A stretch of 64,000 nt of DNA from Posidonia oceanica (GCA_037176725.1 JAZBRS010000050.1:11054001-11118000); one strand, 5' to 3'; counted from the first letter of the stretch, positions 1 to 11,287 are shown. Translations and numbers: made by a program. Notes: generated from the letters alone by a model not told the origin.

Positions 1-785
1 ACTGCAAAGGAAAGCAGTGTCTCTGACTCATCAGACTCCACATGGATTCCTAACTGCTGGTGGCACTCCGGAATGGGTGATGCTTTAAGGTGGTGATATG
101 GTGAGGACAGGCTTCATGCCAAACTCTCGAGGACCCACACCTACTCTTTTCATTTCCGTTTTCTTTTTGCTCCCACATAGGCGTATAGATTTCTCCTATC
201 CCTAGCTTGGAGGTAAGGGGCGGCTGGTTTGAGGTAGGGGAGTTGCCGCTAGGCAGGGGTGGCTAGGCCTTGTAGGACTTGTGGGTTCCCCAGGCATGGA
301 CTTCGACTCCTCTCTAAGGTAAGTGGGAGGGATGGGATCATGCTGTTCGCCTCTATCTCTAGGGCTGACTTCTATCTTCGCCTTCTATCTACTTTTCTTT
401 TGTGCCCATGCTTAGATATGTATGTTTTTAGCTCACTCTCTCTCACACCCTAGCGTTTTATCTCTCTCTAGAGGTGTAAGTCCTAGGGGGTTTGAACATT
501 TCATTTGTCCTCACTAGATGGTGGCTTCCTCACTGGTTAAGACATCTAGGTAGTGTCAGGTGAGGTAGAGTATACTCTTTCCAGAGTAGGCAAGCATCTC
601 CGATTTCATCACCGGGTTATGATTGCAATGCACATGACAGATACATTTTTGTTGTTTTTTTTTTCGGTAAATAAACGTGCCTAAAATGCATGAAAATGAA
701 AGTGCATGAAAATAGAAGAAAGGGGGCTCTGCAAGGTAGCAACGGCAGGCTACTGGTAGTACTTCTTGAGGTAGCATGAGTTGAC
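1..785 (-). mobile_element. Inverted fragment: pol 3' end plus post-pol spacer of a related element
   Basis: Read on the minus strand, this stretch matches the region that follows pol in elements 2 and 3 (about 25,410-26,480 and 39,800-40,200 plus 46,440-46,700). Landmarks in order are the pol C-terminus and stop, the block around GATGAAATCGG...GGAGATGCTTGCC, the block with TAACCAGTGAGGAAGCC, and the 'gtaggtgtgggtcctcgagagtttgg' type block near positions 120-160. It is shorter than its relatives, so it is internally deleted. Everything to its right is plus strand, so 783-785 is an inversion junction. No intact gene is present. It probably continues to the left as the tail of a minus-strand element, which cannot be seen here. 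Confidence 0.75.
750..785 (-). pseudogene. Last codons of a retrotransposon pol (integrase C-terminus), cut by an inversion
   Basis: On the minus strand this short piece encodes V-N-S-C-Y-L-K-K-Y-Y-Q followed by TAG. It is almost identical to the integrase ends at 25,415-25,444 and 39,799-39,828. The rest of pol is missing because the sequence switches strand at 783-785. Confidence 0.7.
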
Positions 786-1944
786 CCTGCAGGGTTGGAT
801 TGGCAAGCTCACCCAGGATGACTGTGAAAAGCTGCGCCTCTGGGGCATACCAACTAAACTGCTGAAGGCAGCTGATGTCGAAGTAAGTTGACACCTCCTG
901 TGCGCTGCCGCAAGATTCTGGAAGCTGGCACATCATGTCTTCCGCTTCGGAAGGACAGAACTGACACCCACACTGGAGGAGGTGCGCCGTATTTGTGGCT
1001 TCTCTCGGCTAATGGGACCGCCCATCTTCATGAGGCGTGACAAGTACATAGCGGTCCTAAGCAAGCTATCTGGGCTCTCTACTGATCGGTGCTAGCAAAG
1101 ATTGATCTACACCAGCGACCTTATGCCCATGCTGCGCCTGACTTACTTCGATGAGATTGTGGACAAGCGTGCTGAGCTCGGAGATGATCTTTGGCTTCGT
1201 GGATTTGTCACCCGATTTCTGGGCGAGCTGATATTTACACATGGCTAGATGACAGTTGCGATAGAAATTGCTGAAATCGTACTAGCTGTGGTGACTAGGT
1301 AGATAGACTTGGCACTAGTTGTCTTGGCTGAAACCTATCGCAAGCTGGACTGCATCTCTCACCACTGTCGCCACATCCACGGCTGCGGAGTGCTAGTACA
1401 GATCTGGCTGGCTGCACATTTAGAACTAGACATACTGCGCCCCCGGGGCAATGCTATCGAGACATAATGCAATAGCGGCCATGCCAGGACAATCAAGAGC
1501 GTCCCAGAAGAATACAAGAAGCTATCAGAGCTGACGGACGATACCGTAGCATGGCGCATCATTCCATCCGCGGCCGAGCCTTTCACTATCTTCTTTGACA
1601 CCTGCGATGTGCGACTTGTTGTGCTGCCAGGATTCACCGGAGGTGTGGAGTATCATCCCGTCCGGGTCATGCGGCAGCTCGGCCTCCAGCAGGGCGCCTT
1701 CATAGACAGCACCGCCCCCAGGCTCCTCCAGGCATATCCTCTTGGCTCAACATCTGCTACAACTGAGCTAGCTGATCTGATGCAGCATGGAGTGCGGTCT
1801 ACAGACAGAGCATCCACGCAAGGCTCGGGATGCACTCTTGAATACCTGACAGAGGTGCAGGCGCTCTGGCCCATCAGTGAGATACCTCCTGGCGCTCCCC
1901 TGTTCTTCGACTCCAGAAAGTCAAAGAAAGCCCGAATCGACTAG
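783..1944 (+). pseudogene. Accessory ORF downstream of pol, copy 1 (plant-mobile-domain / DUF7745-like), 5'-truncated and broken
   Basis: The frame ends at TAG 1942-1944 and can be followed back to about 783, where the inversion removes the first dozen codons found at 26,916 and 47,141. In-frame stops lie at 889 (TGA), 1093, 1246 and 1300 (TAG) and 1465 (TAA). Recognisable segments include G-W-I-G-K-L near the start, F-R-F-G-R-T-E-L-T-P-T-L-E-E-V, and the C-terminal F-T-G-G-V-E-Y-H-P-V-R-V-M-R-Q. The layout (aromatic-rich N-terminal block, then a long helical middle with L-A-E-T and a G-C-G-x-L-V-Q-I-W-L block) resembles the plant mobile domain/DUF7745 group of transposon-associated proteins; this is from memory, not a search. 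This copy keeps CGA (Arg) at the codon that is TGA in the other two. Its function is unknown. Confidence 0.7.
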
Positions 1945-2430
1945 GGTATCTGTGTAGCTGTCTGCTTGTTTAGTTCTTATGCTGTATCTTTTGGCCTGCC
2001 ACAAGCGTGTAATCAAGTTCTATTAATACAAAGGCGTTCTGAGCCACCTGTTTGTATTTCAAGTCTGCTCTAATGCATGCATGATCGCATCAATCATATT
2101 GTAGGGCCCCTGGCCAGACTTGCTGCCAAACACCGTAGGAAAGTCCTCCTCGATCAATCCAAGTGCTGACCCGCGCCATCCAAACAAGCAAAGCCACCGA
2201 GCACCATCATCTAGATCTTCTTCCAGGGGCTGGTACCCCAAACTACTCGTCTGGCAAATGCGTTTGTTTTGTCTTTACCTTCCCTTTCGGTGCCAAGGAT
2301 GCGCTGGCCAACCCTTGGCATCATCTTGATACTAGGGGCATCTTTTTGATCGCCCCTTGGTATCATTCCCCCTCTCTTTCCCCCATGATATTCCTGGATA
2401 TCATGGGATGATCAGCTCTCACAAAACCTA
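1945..2430 (+). other. Spacer between accessory ORF and tandem arrays, element 1
   Basis: About 490 nt conserved in all three elements (28,119-28,599 and 48,344-48,600 are the counterparts). The first 120 nt are T-rich and look like a plant 3' untranslated region. The rest contains the blocks GGGGCTGGTACCCC and TTTTGATCGCCCC and ends with a GGTATC/GATATC-rich stretch. No supported gene. Confidence 0.5.
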
Positions 2431-2689
2431 TTCTCTTGCCGGCCGATAAGTCCGATATCTTATCACCCATTCCTTTGCCGACCGGTAAGTTCGATATCTT
2501 ATCACTCATTCTTTTGCCGGCAGATAAGTCCGATATCTTATCACTCATTCTTTTGCCGGCTGATAAGTCTGATATCTTATCATCCTTTCTTTTGCCGACC
2601 GATAAGTCCGATATCTTATCACCCATTCCTTTGCCGGCCGATAAGTCCGATATCTTATCAATCAATCAATCAATCAGTCAATCACCCCT
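2431..2689 (+). repeat. 39-bp tandem array (6 units), element 1, ending in an (ATCA)n tract
   Basis: Six units spaced exactly 39 nt. Each carries GCCGGCCGATAAGTCCGATA followed by TCTTATCA and a CTCATTCTTTT-like spacer. The core GATAAG-N8-CTTATC is an inverted repeat. The last unit runs into ATCAATCAATCA at about 2656-2686. Because 39 is a multiple of three, open frames appear on both strands; I treat these as repeat artefacts. Confidence 0.9.
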
Positions 2690-2836
2690 TTCCGATTGAT
2701 AGGACCGTAAACAATCGTTTCCGGTTGATAGGACCATAAACTATCGTTCTCCAGCTGATGATCTGAAACTCATCACTCTTTCGGCTGATATCCAGTAACT
2801 ATCACTCACAACTGCACCTTCCGGTTGATAGGACCG
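2690..2836 (+). repeat. Hairpin-unit array, element 1, left part
   Basis: Units of the form GGTTGATAGGACCGTAAAC-TATC alternate with GCTGATGATCTGAAACTCAT-C and GCTGATATCCAGTAACTATC. Each is a short inverted repeat (GATAG/CTATC, GATGA/TCATC, GATA/TATC) around an 8-9 nt loop. The array is cut at 2836 by solo LTR A and resumes at 8536. Confidence 0.9.
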
Positions 2837-5800
2837 TGCAGTAATCCCAATCAGAATCATGGTTACTATTAGCGGCTATGTCCGAGAAGGAAGACTTAAC
2901 TCGAAAACATTTAAAAAAAGGAAAAAAGGGGAAGAAAAGAAGGAGATAAGACAAATCGGAGTCGCCACCAAGTCTATTAGATCGGGAGACAAGGAAAACC
3001 GAGGAAATGCGTGAATAATCACGCAAAGCCAAGCAAAAGATGCAATGCAAAAGAAATGAGGTGCAAATAAATGCAAATGATGTGACTCGTGCCTAGGACA
3101 AGGGTAATATGGTCATTGCGGGCCAAGAGAAAGGGCAAGGACTCCTGTTACGCCCGAGGAAGGTGTTAGGCACCCCCGACACGCTCGAGAATCGGTCTTT
3201 CTAGACTTACGCTCGCATACGCAGGGAAATGCAGATTTTGAATGCCTAAGTGCTAATGAATGCCTAATTAAATGCTCATAGGTGTGCTCTAAGTGATGGA
3301 AACCGTGCAAGGAACTAAACGTGCTATCTAAGTGCTCAGCAGCGCTGTTTGTGTTCCGAACCGGGCGAAACCTGGCTCGTGAGAACTCCAGGCGGTAAGC
3401 ATCACCGCCCTATATGCAAATGCAGGCGATAAAACAAAACAGCGGTGAAAATAGACAATGCGGGCGACATGCAAGAGGAAACAACGTAAAACACGCAAAA
3501 CGGTGCGAGAAATGAAGTCGACACGCAAAACGATACAAGAAACGAGGCAAGAACGTAAAACAATGCAAGAAACAAAACGAGAAGGCAGAACGGTATGAGA
3601 AACAAAGTCGGTACGCAAAACGGCGCAAGAACGAAGCAAGAACATTAAACAGTACAAGAAACAAAGTCGGGCATGCAAAACTGTGCAAGAAACAAAGCGG
3701 CACGTGAAACGGTGCAAGAAATAAAATCGGGCAGCAAAACGGTGGAAGAAACAAAGCAGCATGCAAAACGGTGGAAGAAACAAAGCAGCACGCAAAACGG
3801 TGCGAGAAACAAAGTCGAGCACGCAAAACGGTGCAAGAAACAAAGCTGCACGTGAAACGGTACAAGAAACAAAGTCGGTACGCAAAACGGCGCAAGAACG
3901 TGAAACAGTGCAAGAAACAAAGTCGAGCACGCAAAACGGTGCAAGAAACAAAGCGGCACGCAAAACGGTGCGAGAAACAAAGCGGCACGCAAAACGGTGT
4001 GAGAAACAAAGCGGCACGCAAAACAGTGCGAGAAACAAAGTCGGGCATGCAAAACAGTGCAAGAAACAAAGCGGCACGCAAAACGATGTGAGAAACAAAG
4101 TCGAGCACATAAAATGGTGCAAGAAACAAAGCAGCACGCAAAACGGTACGAGAAACAAAGTCGAACACGCAAAACGGTGCAAGAAACAAAGCAGCACGTA
4201 AAACGGTGCGAAAAACGGACGAAATGGAGCGTATAAAAGCCATGCAATGCGAATGATATGCAAAAGATGCTGTCGAAGTTCAAGAGGACTTACCTTGGAA
4301 ATCTGAAGCCTGATCTGAAATCTGATTGGTCCATGCTGAAGAGCGCTCCGCCGGGGTCACCCAGGTAGCTTAGTTGAGAAGATCCAACGGCCGGATCTGA
4401 AGGCATTCAGACTTCAAGCCAGGAGGCCAGAATAGGGGAGAAGAAGGGATCTAAGTGCAAAAAAGGTGCAGAACAGGTCCTCCCACGTAAATGGGAGCTA
4501 AGGATGCTCAAGTGTGTGCAGGAGATGCCAGATGCAAGGATGCATGAATGCAATGCATGCAGAATGCAAGAAAAGACTTAGGGACGATTTTTCAGAAAAT
4601 CAGGGACTTACATGCAATTTTGAAAAGATAGGGGTTTGAATGCAAGGATTTTGAAAGGTTAGAGGCTTTTATGCAAGGTTTTTGGGAAATGGAGGGCCTG
4701 AGTGCAATTTTACAAAATGTAGGGTTCAAAATGCGAATTTTCAAGGTAGCCATGCATCAAGACAAGTTTTGAAATCGAATGGTAAATCGACATGCAATTT
4801 TGAAATCAACAGGGTCTAAAATGTAATTTTTCCAGCAAAACAGGGGTCTGAGTGGTCTAGGAATGCAAACAGGGGGCCTATATGCAGTTTTTCAAACATG
4901 CAGGGTCAAAAATGCAATTTTATAAGCAAAACATGCATTTAAATACATGCTGTGCATTGATGAGGGACCTACATGCAAAAATTAGGAAACAGGGGGGAAA
5001 TGATGCAATGCAGTAAGGAAAATTGAAAAATAAAACCTAAGTTAACAGGTCAGAGGACTAAACTGCAAATAAGAAAAGCAACAGGGACCCGAAATGCAAT
5101 ATAGCAAGGTAAAGTTAAAGCATTAAATTAGATTAACTACTAGGGGACAAAGATGCAATAATATAAAGCTAGAGGACCAGATCTTAAACAGAATACTGAA
5201 GAGAAGCACTATAGAAGGACCAACATACAATTAACTGATTTTTTAAGTTTTCCATGCAATTTTATAAGATTAACATACGAAATTAAATGAATGATAAACA
5301 GGAGCAGGACCTGAATGCAATAAACTAAAAACAGAGACCGAAAATACAATTTAATAACAAAATAACTTAGTAAATGGAAAATAAATGCACAGTATTCCAT
5401 AGGGCGACGACCACTGTAGCACAGTGCTACCAGTAGCCGTCGCGAGCGGAGGAGGGGTGCTGGAGCTGCGCGAGAAGGTCGGCGATGTGCTCCGGAGCTC
5501 GGTGGAGGTCTGGGCTGTGTCGGCGGCTCGTGATGCGGCCTGAGGATGATCGGAGACGACGACGGAGCCTGGCAGAGAATTTTGGAGCAGACCGGGTGAT
5601 CGGAGCGTCGCCGGTGGGATCTGAAGCCACGGCTGGGTTCCCGAGGGTCGTGCGGAGCAGGGACGACCAAGGGGAGGTCGTTTTGCAGCTCGGCGTGACG
5701 GGACGAACTTCGAGCTCGTTGGGGAAGAAGGTCAGTGACGGCGCTGACCTGGCGAAGTCGGGACCGGAACCCTAATCTAGGGGGTCGAGGAGAAAACTAA

Positions 5801-8535
5801 GGTAGCGGTGTAGATGGATACCTATTTCGGCGGCTGGAACGTCCCCCCGACGTGGGCTGCCTCAGCAGAGGCTGGCGAAGGTGGTCTGAGTGCTGGGGGT
5901 GTCTCCAGTGGCTCTCAAAGGTTGGAAACAGCTCCTGGGGTCGCTTCGATGCTTGCTGAATGCTTGGAAGGGAGTTCTGCAGTCGGCGGAAGAAATCGGC
6001 TGTTTTGGGTTGACTGCCAGTTGCCGGAGGTGGGTGGTGGCCTCTGTCACTCCTCAGGCTGAACGGAGACCTCCGGCGGGCTTCTAGGAGTTTGGTGAAG
6101 GGTTCTGGAGACTCGGTCTTGGTAGTGGAGGCTTGTGGTGGTTTTTGCAGGTGTGGCTGATTTTGGACAGAAATGGAGGTAAGGTGTTTGCGGTGGATTG
6201 CTCAGGCTGTAGGGGAGGAAATGGCTAAGGCTCTGGTGCTTTGGGGAGATGGGATTCTGGTGAGTTGCAGGATGGAGTTTGGAGGGATGTAGGGGCCTGT
6301 GGTGTCGGGAATTTCTAGGGAAAGGTGGTTGGGTTCTGAGGAGGATTCCTGGTGGAATCGGGGTGATTCTGGGTTGTATTTGAAAGCGGAGCGGGCGGAG
6401 TGTGTTGCTGGATGTTCGGTGAGATTGGGGGAGGAATTCTGGGAGGTTTCGGAGGGGTTTGGTGCTCTCGTTTGCAGTGGGATCAAGAGGAGGAAATGCT
6501 GGTTTTTTTCTGGCAGAGGAAGGGGGCGAATTCGATTCTCTCCGGCTGGGAGGGAGCGCACCAGGAAGAAGGTCCGGGTTCTGGCAGTGAAGGGTCTGTT
6601 TTTCTGATGTCGGAGCTACTGGCTTCTGGGTCTGCAGGTTCGGCGGCAATTAATTGCCGGAAGAGGCAGTGGCAGATGCACGGCTGAGGTGGGCGGCGCG
6701 TGCTGGTCCGGCTTGAGCAGAAGGATGGAGGAGCGAAGGACGGTCAGGTGCAGGACGATGTGTTGTCGATTGCAGCAGAAGTTTGCAGAGAAAAAAGAGA
6801 GAAAAACCAGAGAAGAGGCGGGAGAGGAAGAAGAAGGGAAGAGGAAGAGTTTGGTTGTGGGCCGGGCTGCGTGCGGAAAAGAAAAGAAAAGAAAGAAAGA
6901 AAAGAAGGGAGGAGGGGAGACGGGCCGGACTGGGCCCAAGAAAGAAGAAAGAAAAGAAAGAAAGAAAAATAGAAAGGAAGAAAGAAAGGAGGAAGAGAAA
7001 GGAGAGAAATAAATTAGATAAAAACAAAATAAAATAAAATAAAAATAGGAAAGGTTCTTAGAGTGATTGTGTTTTAAGTTGGGATCTTGATTAAGTTTTT
7101 TAATGATTGTTTTTGATTAATTAATTAGGTTTAGAGAGATTTAGTTTTGATTAAGGTTTTTAGGGTTTTCTTTGCTTTTGATTTGTTTAGATTTTAATTA
7201 AATGTTTGTTAAGTTTTTTTTTTTTAAAGTTGTTGTTTTTTTAATTATGCTTTCCTTGTTAAGTACTTGGGGTGTTAGTTAGGATTTTTAAAGTTTGTTT
7301 TTAAATTAACTAGAGTGGGTTTTAGATTTTTGATTTTGGTCCTTTTTGCTTAAGTCCTTTGATTTGTTTTTGATTTTTGTTTGTTGAGTTCTTTTAATTA
7401 ATTTTTTTAATTAGGATTTTCTTGTTAAGTTTTTAGTTAAGTGTTTTTGGATTCTCGATTGTTTGTTTTTATTTTTAATTAAGTCTTTGAATTATTCTTT
7501 TTAGATTTGTTAAGTTAGGTTTCTCTTTTTCTTAATTATTTGCCTTAACATTTCTTAATTGTTTTCCTTTCTTTTTAGGAATTCTTTTTTGATTGTTGTT
7601 TGATAGGGTTTTTACTCTTGCTTGTTTTGGTTACATTTTGGTTTTTTCCTTAATTTTACAGCATTTTTTTTGGTTTGTTTTGCATTTTTTAGCTTGCATT
7701 CATGATTTTCCATTTTGTCTAGATTTAGTTAGGTTTAGGTTTTTAATTGTTTGTTTAATGTTTTTTAATTATTTTTCTTAGGGTTTTGGTTTGTTTCCCT
7801 TTTGTTTCAGAAATTTGAAGGTTTTTCAAGGATTTTTAGGGGTTTAGTAAGAGAAAAGAAGAGGAAATTAGAAAGGAGAGGAAAAGGGAGAAATGGAGGA
7901 ATAAATAGGAAAGAGAGGAGTTGAAAGAAAATAATTTTTTTGAAAATCAAAGAAAATGGTAAAAATAAGATAAAAATAGGAATAAGATTGAGAACAGATA
8001 GGAGCACAAGGGCGGCCCACAGCCAAGCAATAAAAGAGGGAGAAAAGTGGGGAAAAGAAGGAGGATAATCAGGAGAGAGAGAGGAGAGAGAAAAGAATAA
8101 TCTAGGAGAGAGAAAAGGATAATTTGGGCAAAAGGAGGGTTTAGAGGTTTTGAAAAGGGGTGAATTTTGGCGGACGTGTAGTCTAGGGTCTCTAGTCATG
8201 CTCCTAGGGTTTTGGTTAGGTTTTGAGAAGGTTTTAGAAGGGTTTTGAGGTGTAGAAAAAGGGTAGTTTCACCTAGGTTTTCTAGGATTTTTGGGAGTGG
8301 TTTTGATTTGAAATTTTGAGGGCTCTTTGGTGGGTTTGCTAAGTTGGGAAGGGTGAGTTTTCCTATAGTTTTTGGGTAGTTTTTGGGTTCGGGAAAGGGG
8401 TGTTATCTTAGGTTGAGTTTGGGCTTGTTTTGAGGGGAAAAAAGAAAGGAAAGGTGTGGGTTTGGACCTAGGTTTGGGTTTAGAAGCCACCAGAAGATTC
8501 CAATCGATTCAGCCTGTCAAAATGGGGTGTCAACA
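2837..8535 (-). mobile_element. Solo LTR A (5.7 kb, minus strand) inserted in the array of element 1
   Basis: The ends on the plus strand are TGCAGTAATCCC...GGGGTGTCAACA, so the LTR reads TGTTGACACCCC...TACTGCA on the minus strand. It is flanked by a direct 5-bp duplication GACCG (2832-2836 and 8536-8540). It is homologous along its length to the LTRs at 9647 and 56,804. There is no PBS, polypurine tract or coding region inside, so it is a solo LTR of unusual length. Contents on the plus strand: conserved U5 block (3139-3226), expanded 30-bp minisatellite (3480-4212), splice-donor-like site (about 4288-4296; the matching acceptor region is deleted), T/A-rich repetitive stretch (4560-5400), GC-rich promoter/leader zone (5400-6780), GA-rich tract (6780-7010), a very AT-rich stretch (7010-7800) and a terminal zone rich in GA and TTTTGG. 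The ORFs within are not supported as genes. Confidence 0.88.
3480..4212 (-). repeat. Expanded 30-bp minisatellite inside solo LTR A (about 24 units)
   Basis: On the plus strand, units of the type GCACGCAAAACGGTGCAAGA followed by AACAAAGCGG repeat about every 30 nt, some longer or degenerate. This is about twice the copy number seen in the other LTRs (about 8-11). The 30-nt period keeps all frames open and yields Cys/Phe/Leu-rich or Lys/Gln/Asn-rich translations up to 311 residues, which I do not accept as proteins. Confidence 0.9.
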
Positions 8536-9125
8536 GACCGTAAACTATCGCTACCGGTTGATAGGACCGTAAACTATCATTCTCTGGCTGATGATCTGAA
8601 ACTCATATCTCTTGGGTTGATATCCAAAACTATCACCTACAGTTGTGTTCTACGGCTGATATCCAGTAACTATCACTCGCAAACGCCCCTTTCCGGTTGA
8701 TAGGACCGTAAACTATCGCTTCTGGTTGATAGGACCGTAAACTATCGCTTCCGGTTGATAGGACCGTAAACTATCGCTCTCTGGCTGATATCCAAAACTA
8801 TCGTGGGCATTTGCATTTTCCGGTTGATATCCAGTAACTATCACTCATGATTGCACTTCCGGTTGATAGGACCGTAAACTATCGCTTTCGGTTGATAGGA
8901 CCATAAACTATCGCTCTCCGGCTGATATCTGAAACTATCTTGCGCAATCATGTTTTCCGGTTGATATCCAGTAACTATCGCTTCCAGTTGATAAGACCGT
9001 AAACTATCGCTTCTGGTTGATAGGACCGTAAACTATCGCTTCCGGTTGATAGGACCGTAAACTATTGCTTCTGGTTGATAGGACCGTAAACTATCACCCT
9101 GTGGCCGATAAGTCCGATATCTTAT
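8536..9125 (+). repeat. Hairpin-unit array, element 1, right part
   Basis: Continuation of the array split by solo LTR A. Most units are about 29 nt: TTCCGGTTGATAGGACCGTA then AACTATCGC. They are interspersed with GCTGATATCCAGTAACTATC and GCTGATGATCTGAAACTCAT forms separated by short linkers such as GCAATCATGTTTTCC, giving a higher-order pattern. The array ends with one GGCCGATAAGTCCGATATCT unit at about 9101-9125. Confidence 0.9.
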
Positions 9126-9646
9126 CGCTTCCTTCACGTGACTTTGTTCCAGGAAGACAAAGTCCCGCATCTCCCCGCGGTAGGAGAGGATGCCCCTCTC
9201 CCTTCGCGCTTCTTTTGTTGCGGTTGCCCCTTTCGGCGCGGCTCCAACCGCCTTGCTTGCTTGCTCCCCCGGGCGGGGACAGGCTGCTCCTTTTCTTTCC
9301 ATTTTTGTTGCGCAAGTTTGGATTAGCCGCCAAACTTTCGCGTTGCATCGCAGTTTCTCTTTCAGCATCCTTTTGCATCAATTCTGCACTTCTTTATAAC
9401 ATTGCATACTAGACTAACCGCATTACATCATCAGCATCATCAGCATCACTTGCATTGCATCAGCATTAGCATGCATTGCATACATTGCATTCCATCGGCA
9501 TCTGCATTTTGCATTGTGGCGACGAGCCACGACGTTCGGTGCATCCGTTGAATAGGTGACTCACGCTAATAGCAATTTTGTACTTAGTCGGTCAGATGGG
9601 GTGTCTTGTCAACCCTGAGCAGTGGCCTCGCTTAGGGAGGGGCATC
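9126..9646 (+). promoter_or_regulatory. Pre-LTR region with polypurine tract, element 1
   Basis: Conserved in all three tails (56,271-56,803 and 63,010-63,558). It begins CACGTGACTTTGTTCCAGGA and includes an imperfect inverted repeat ACTTTGT...ACAAAGT. It then passes a CATTGCAT/CATCAGCAT-rich stretch (9400-9510) and ends with AGGGAGGGGCATC at 9634-9646 directly before the LTR. That tract is the expected plus-strand primer (polypurine tract). Confidence 0.75.
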
Positions 9647-11280
9647 TGTAGATACCCTATTTTGATAGGTTGAATTAGTGGAATCCTTCTGGTGGCTTCT
9701 GAACCTTAACCCAAACCCAAAACCACATCCTTCCTTTCAAATCAAACCTAAAGACAAACCTAGAACTACACCCATTTTTCTAACCCAAAACCACTCCCAA
9801 AAATCCTAGAAAACCTAGGTAAAGCCACCCTTTTTCTAGACCCAAAATCCTTCCAAAAACCTTCCAAAACCCCACCTCAAACCCTAGGTCAAACACTAGA
9901 AACCCTAGATCACACACTCACCCAATCCCACTCCAATTCCAAGCCTTTATCCTCTTCATCTCTCCAAATTATCCTTTTCTCTCTCCAAATTATTCTTTTC
10001 TCTCTCCTCTCTATCCTCCTTCTCATTCTCCTTCTTTTCCTTTCCTTCTTTCTCCTTTTCTTGCTTTCCATTGGGCCCACCTTGTGCATCCTTCCTTCCT
10101 TTATTTTATCTGTATTTTTATTTTATCCCATGATTTTCTAATCTTTATTTCTTTCCTCCCCTCTCTTTCTTTCTTTCTTTCTCCCTTTCTTTCTTTTCTT
10201 CTTCCTCTCCTTTTCCTTTTCCTTTCTTCCACTTTAAACCCCTAAAACTCTAATTAAAAAAGGAAAACAATAAGGAGAAGCAAATCAAAACCTTAAAAAG
10301 AAATAATTAAAAAACTTGGACAAACAATTAAAAGAAAATCCAGCTAAAAAACAATTGAAAACTAAGAATGCAATCCAAAAAATATAAAACAAGCAAGAGG
10401 AAAAAGCTACTAAAAACAAACAAAAGAAAAATATAATCAAAACAAACAAAAAGCAAGAACCCTTTTAAAAATAACAACAATCAAAAACAAATCCTAGGAA
10501 AGAAGAAACAATTAAAAAACCTAGGATAAGTAATTAAAAATCAATTAACAAATCTAAGGAAACAATTAAAACACAAACTTAAAACAATTTAAAAGGCTTA
10601 ATTAAAAAGAAAAAAAGAGGGAAAACTTGACAAGAAAATCTTAACTTAAAAATAAATTAAAAAACTTAACAAACATTTAAAACAAACCTTAAAAAACAAT
10701 TTAAAGAAAAACTTAAGAAAAATTGTAAAAACTAAAACCCCTCTTAACCCTAATTTAAAAAATTAAAAAACAATCCTTTAAAACCTAATTAAAAATCTTA
10801 ACCTAAAAACAATTACTCTAAAATATTTCCAAATCCTTTTTTTACTATTTTGTTTTAATCCTTTTTCTTCTTCCCCACCTCCCTTCTTTTTCTTTCTTCT
10901 TATTTCTTTTCTTTTCTTTTGGTCCGGCGCGGCCCATTACCACCTTCTCCCCTCCTTTCTTTCTTTTCTTTTTTCATTTCTTTTTTCCCACAGTTCCAGC
11001 CCAGCACACCTCCTGCTTCAGCCCTCCTCTTCCTTCCCTTTTTTCTTTTCTCCCACGAGCACCAGCACCAGTCTTCCCCCCCGTTTTCGAATCTCAATTT
11101 CCCCCTCCATCGCCATCAGCCAGCTCACGCCCTCTGCTCTCACGCCCTCTCTCAGCCCTCCTTTCCTCTTCGGCGTCATTAACTCGTGCGTCGCCTCGTC
11201 GGTCAGCCCTCAGCTGCAGTCTTCCCCTGCGTCTGTGGATTTGAATCCATTGCTCGCGCCAGTCGCACCAGCTCCTCGTT

Positions 11281-11287
11281 GATAAAA
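11281..11287 (+). promoter_or_regulatory. TATA-like site in the element 2 LTR
   Basis: GATAAAA sits at the position aligned with the clearer ATATAAGC boxes of solo LTRs B and C, just upstream of a CT-rich stretch. It would place U3 at about 1.65 kb and leave a very long transcribed R/U5. Weak on its own. Confidence 0.3.

Noticed and set aside
556..936. 126-codon minus-strand frame at the inversion junction
   Set aside because: A chimera of antisense accessory-ORF sequence and an off-frame reading of the pol end and spacer.
3328..4263. Long minus-strand frames (up to 311 codons) and overlapping plus-strand frames in solo LTR A
   Set aside because: They arise from the 30-bp repeat, whose length is a multiple of three; all frames are open, composition is extreme, and counterparts in other LTRs differ.
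6047..6649. 200-codon Pro/Ser-rich minus-strand frame in solo LTR A
   Set aside because: Pyrimidine-rich LTR leader sequence; no matching frame in other LTR copies.
9880..9915. CCCTAG/AACCCTAG words resembling plant telomere repeat
   Set aside because: Not tandem CCCTAAA; isolated words in a C/A-rich LTR start.
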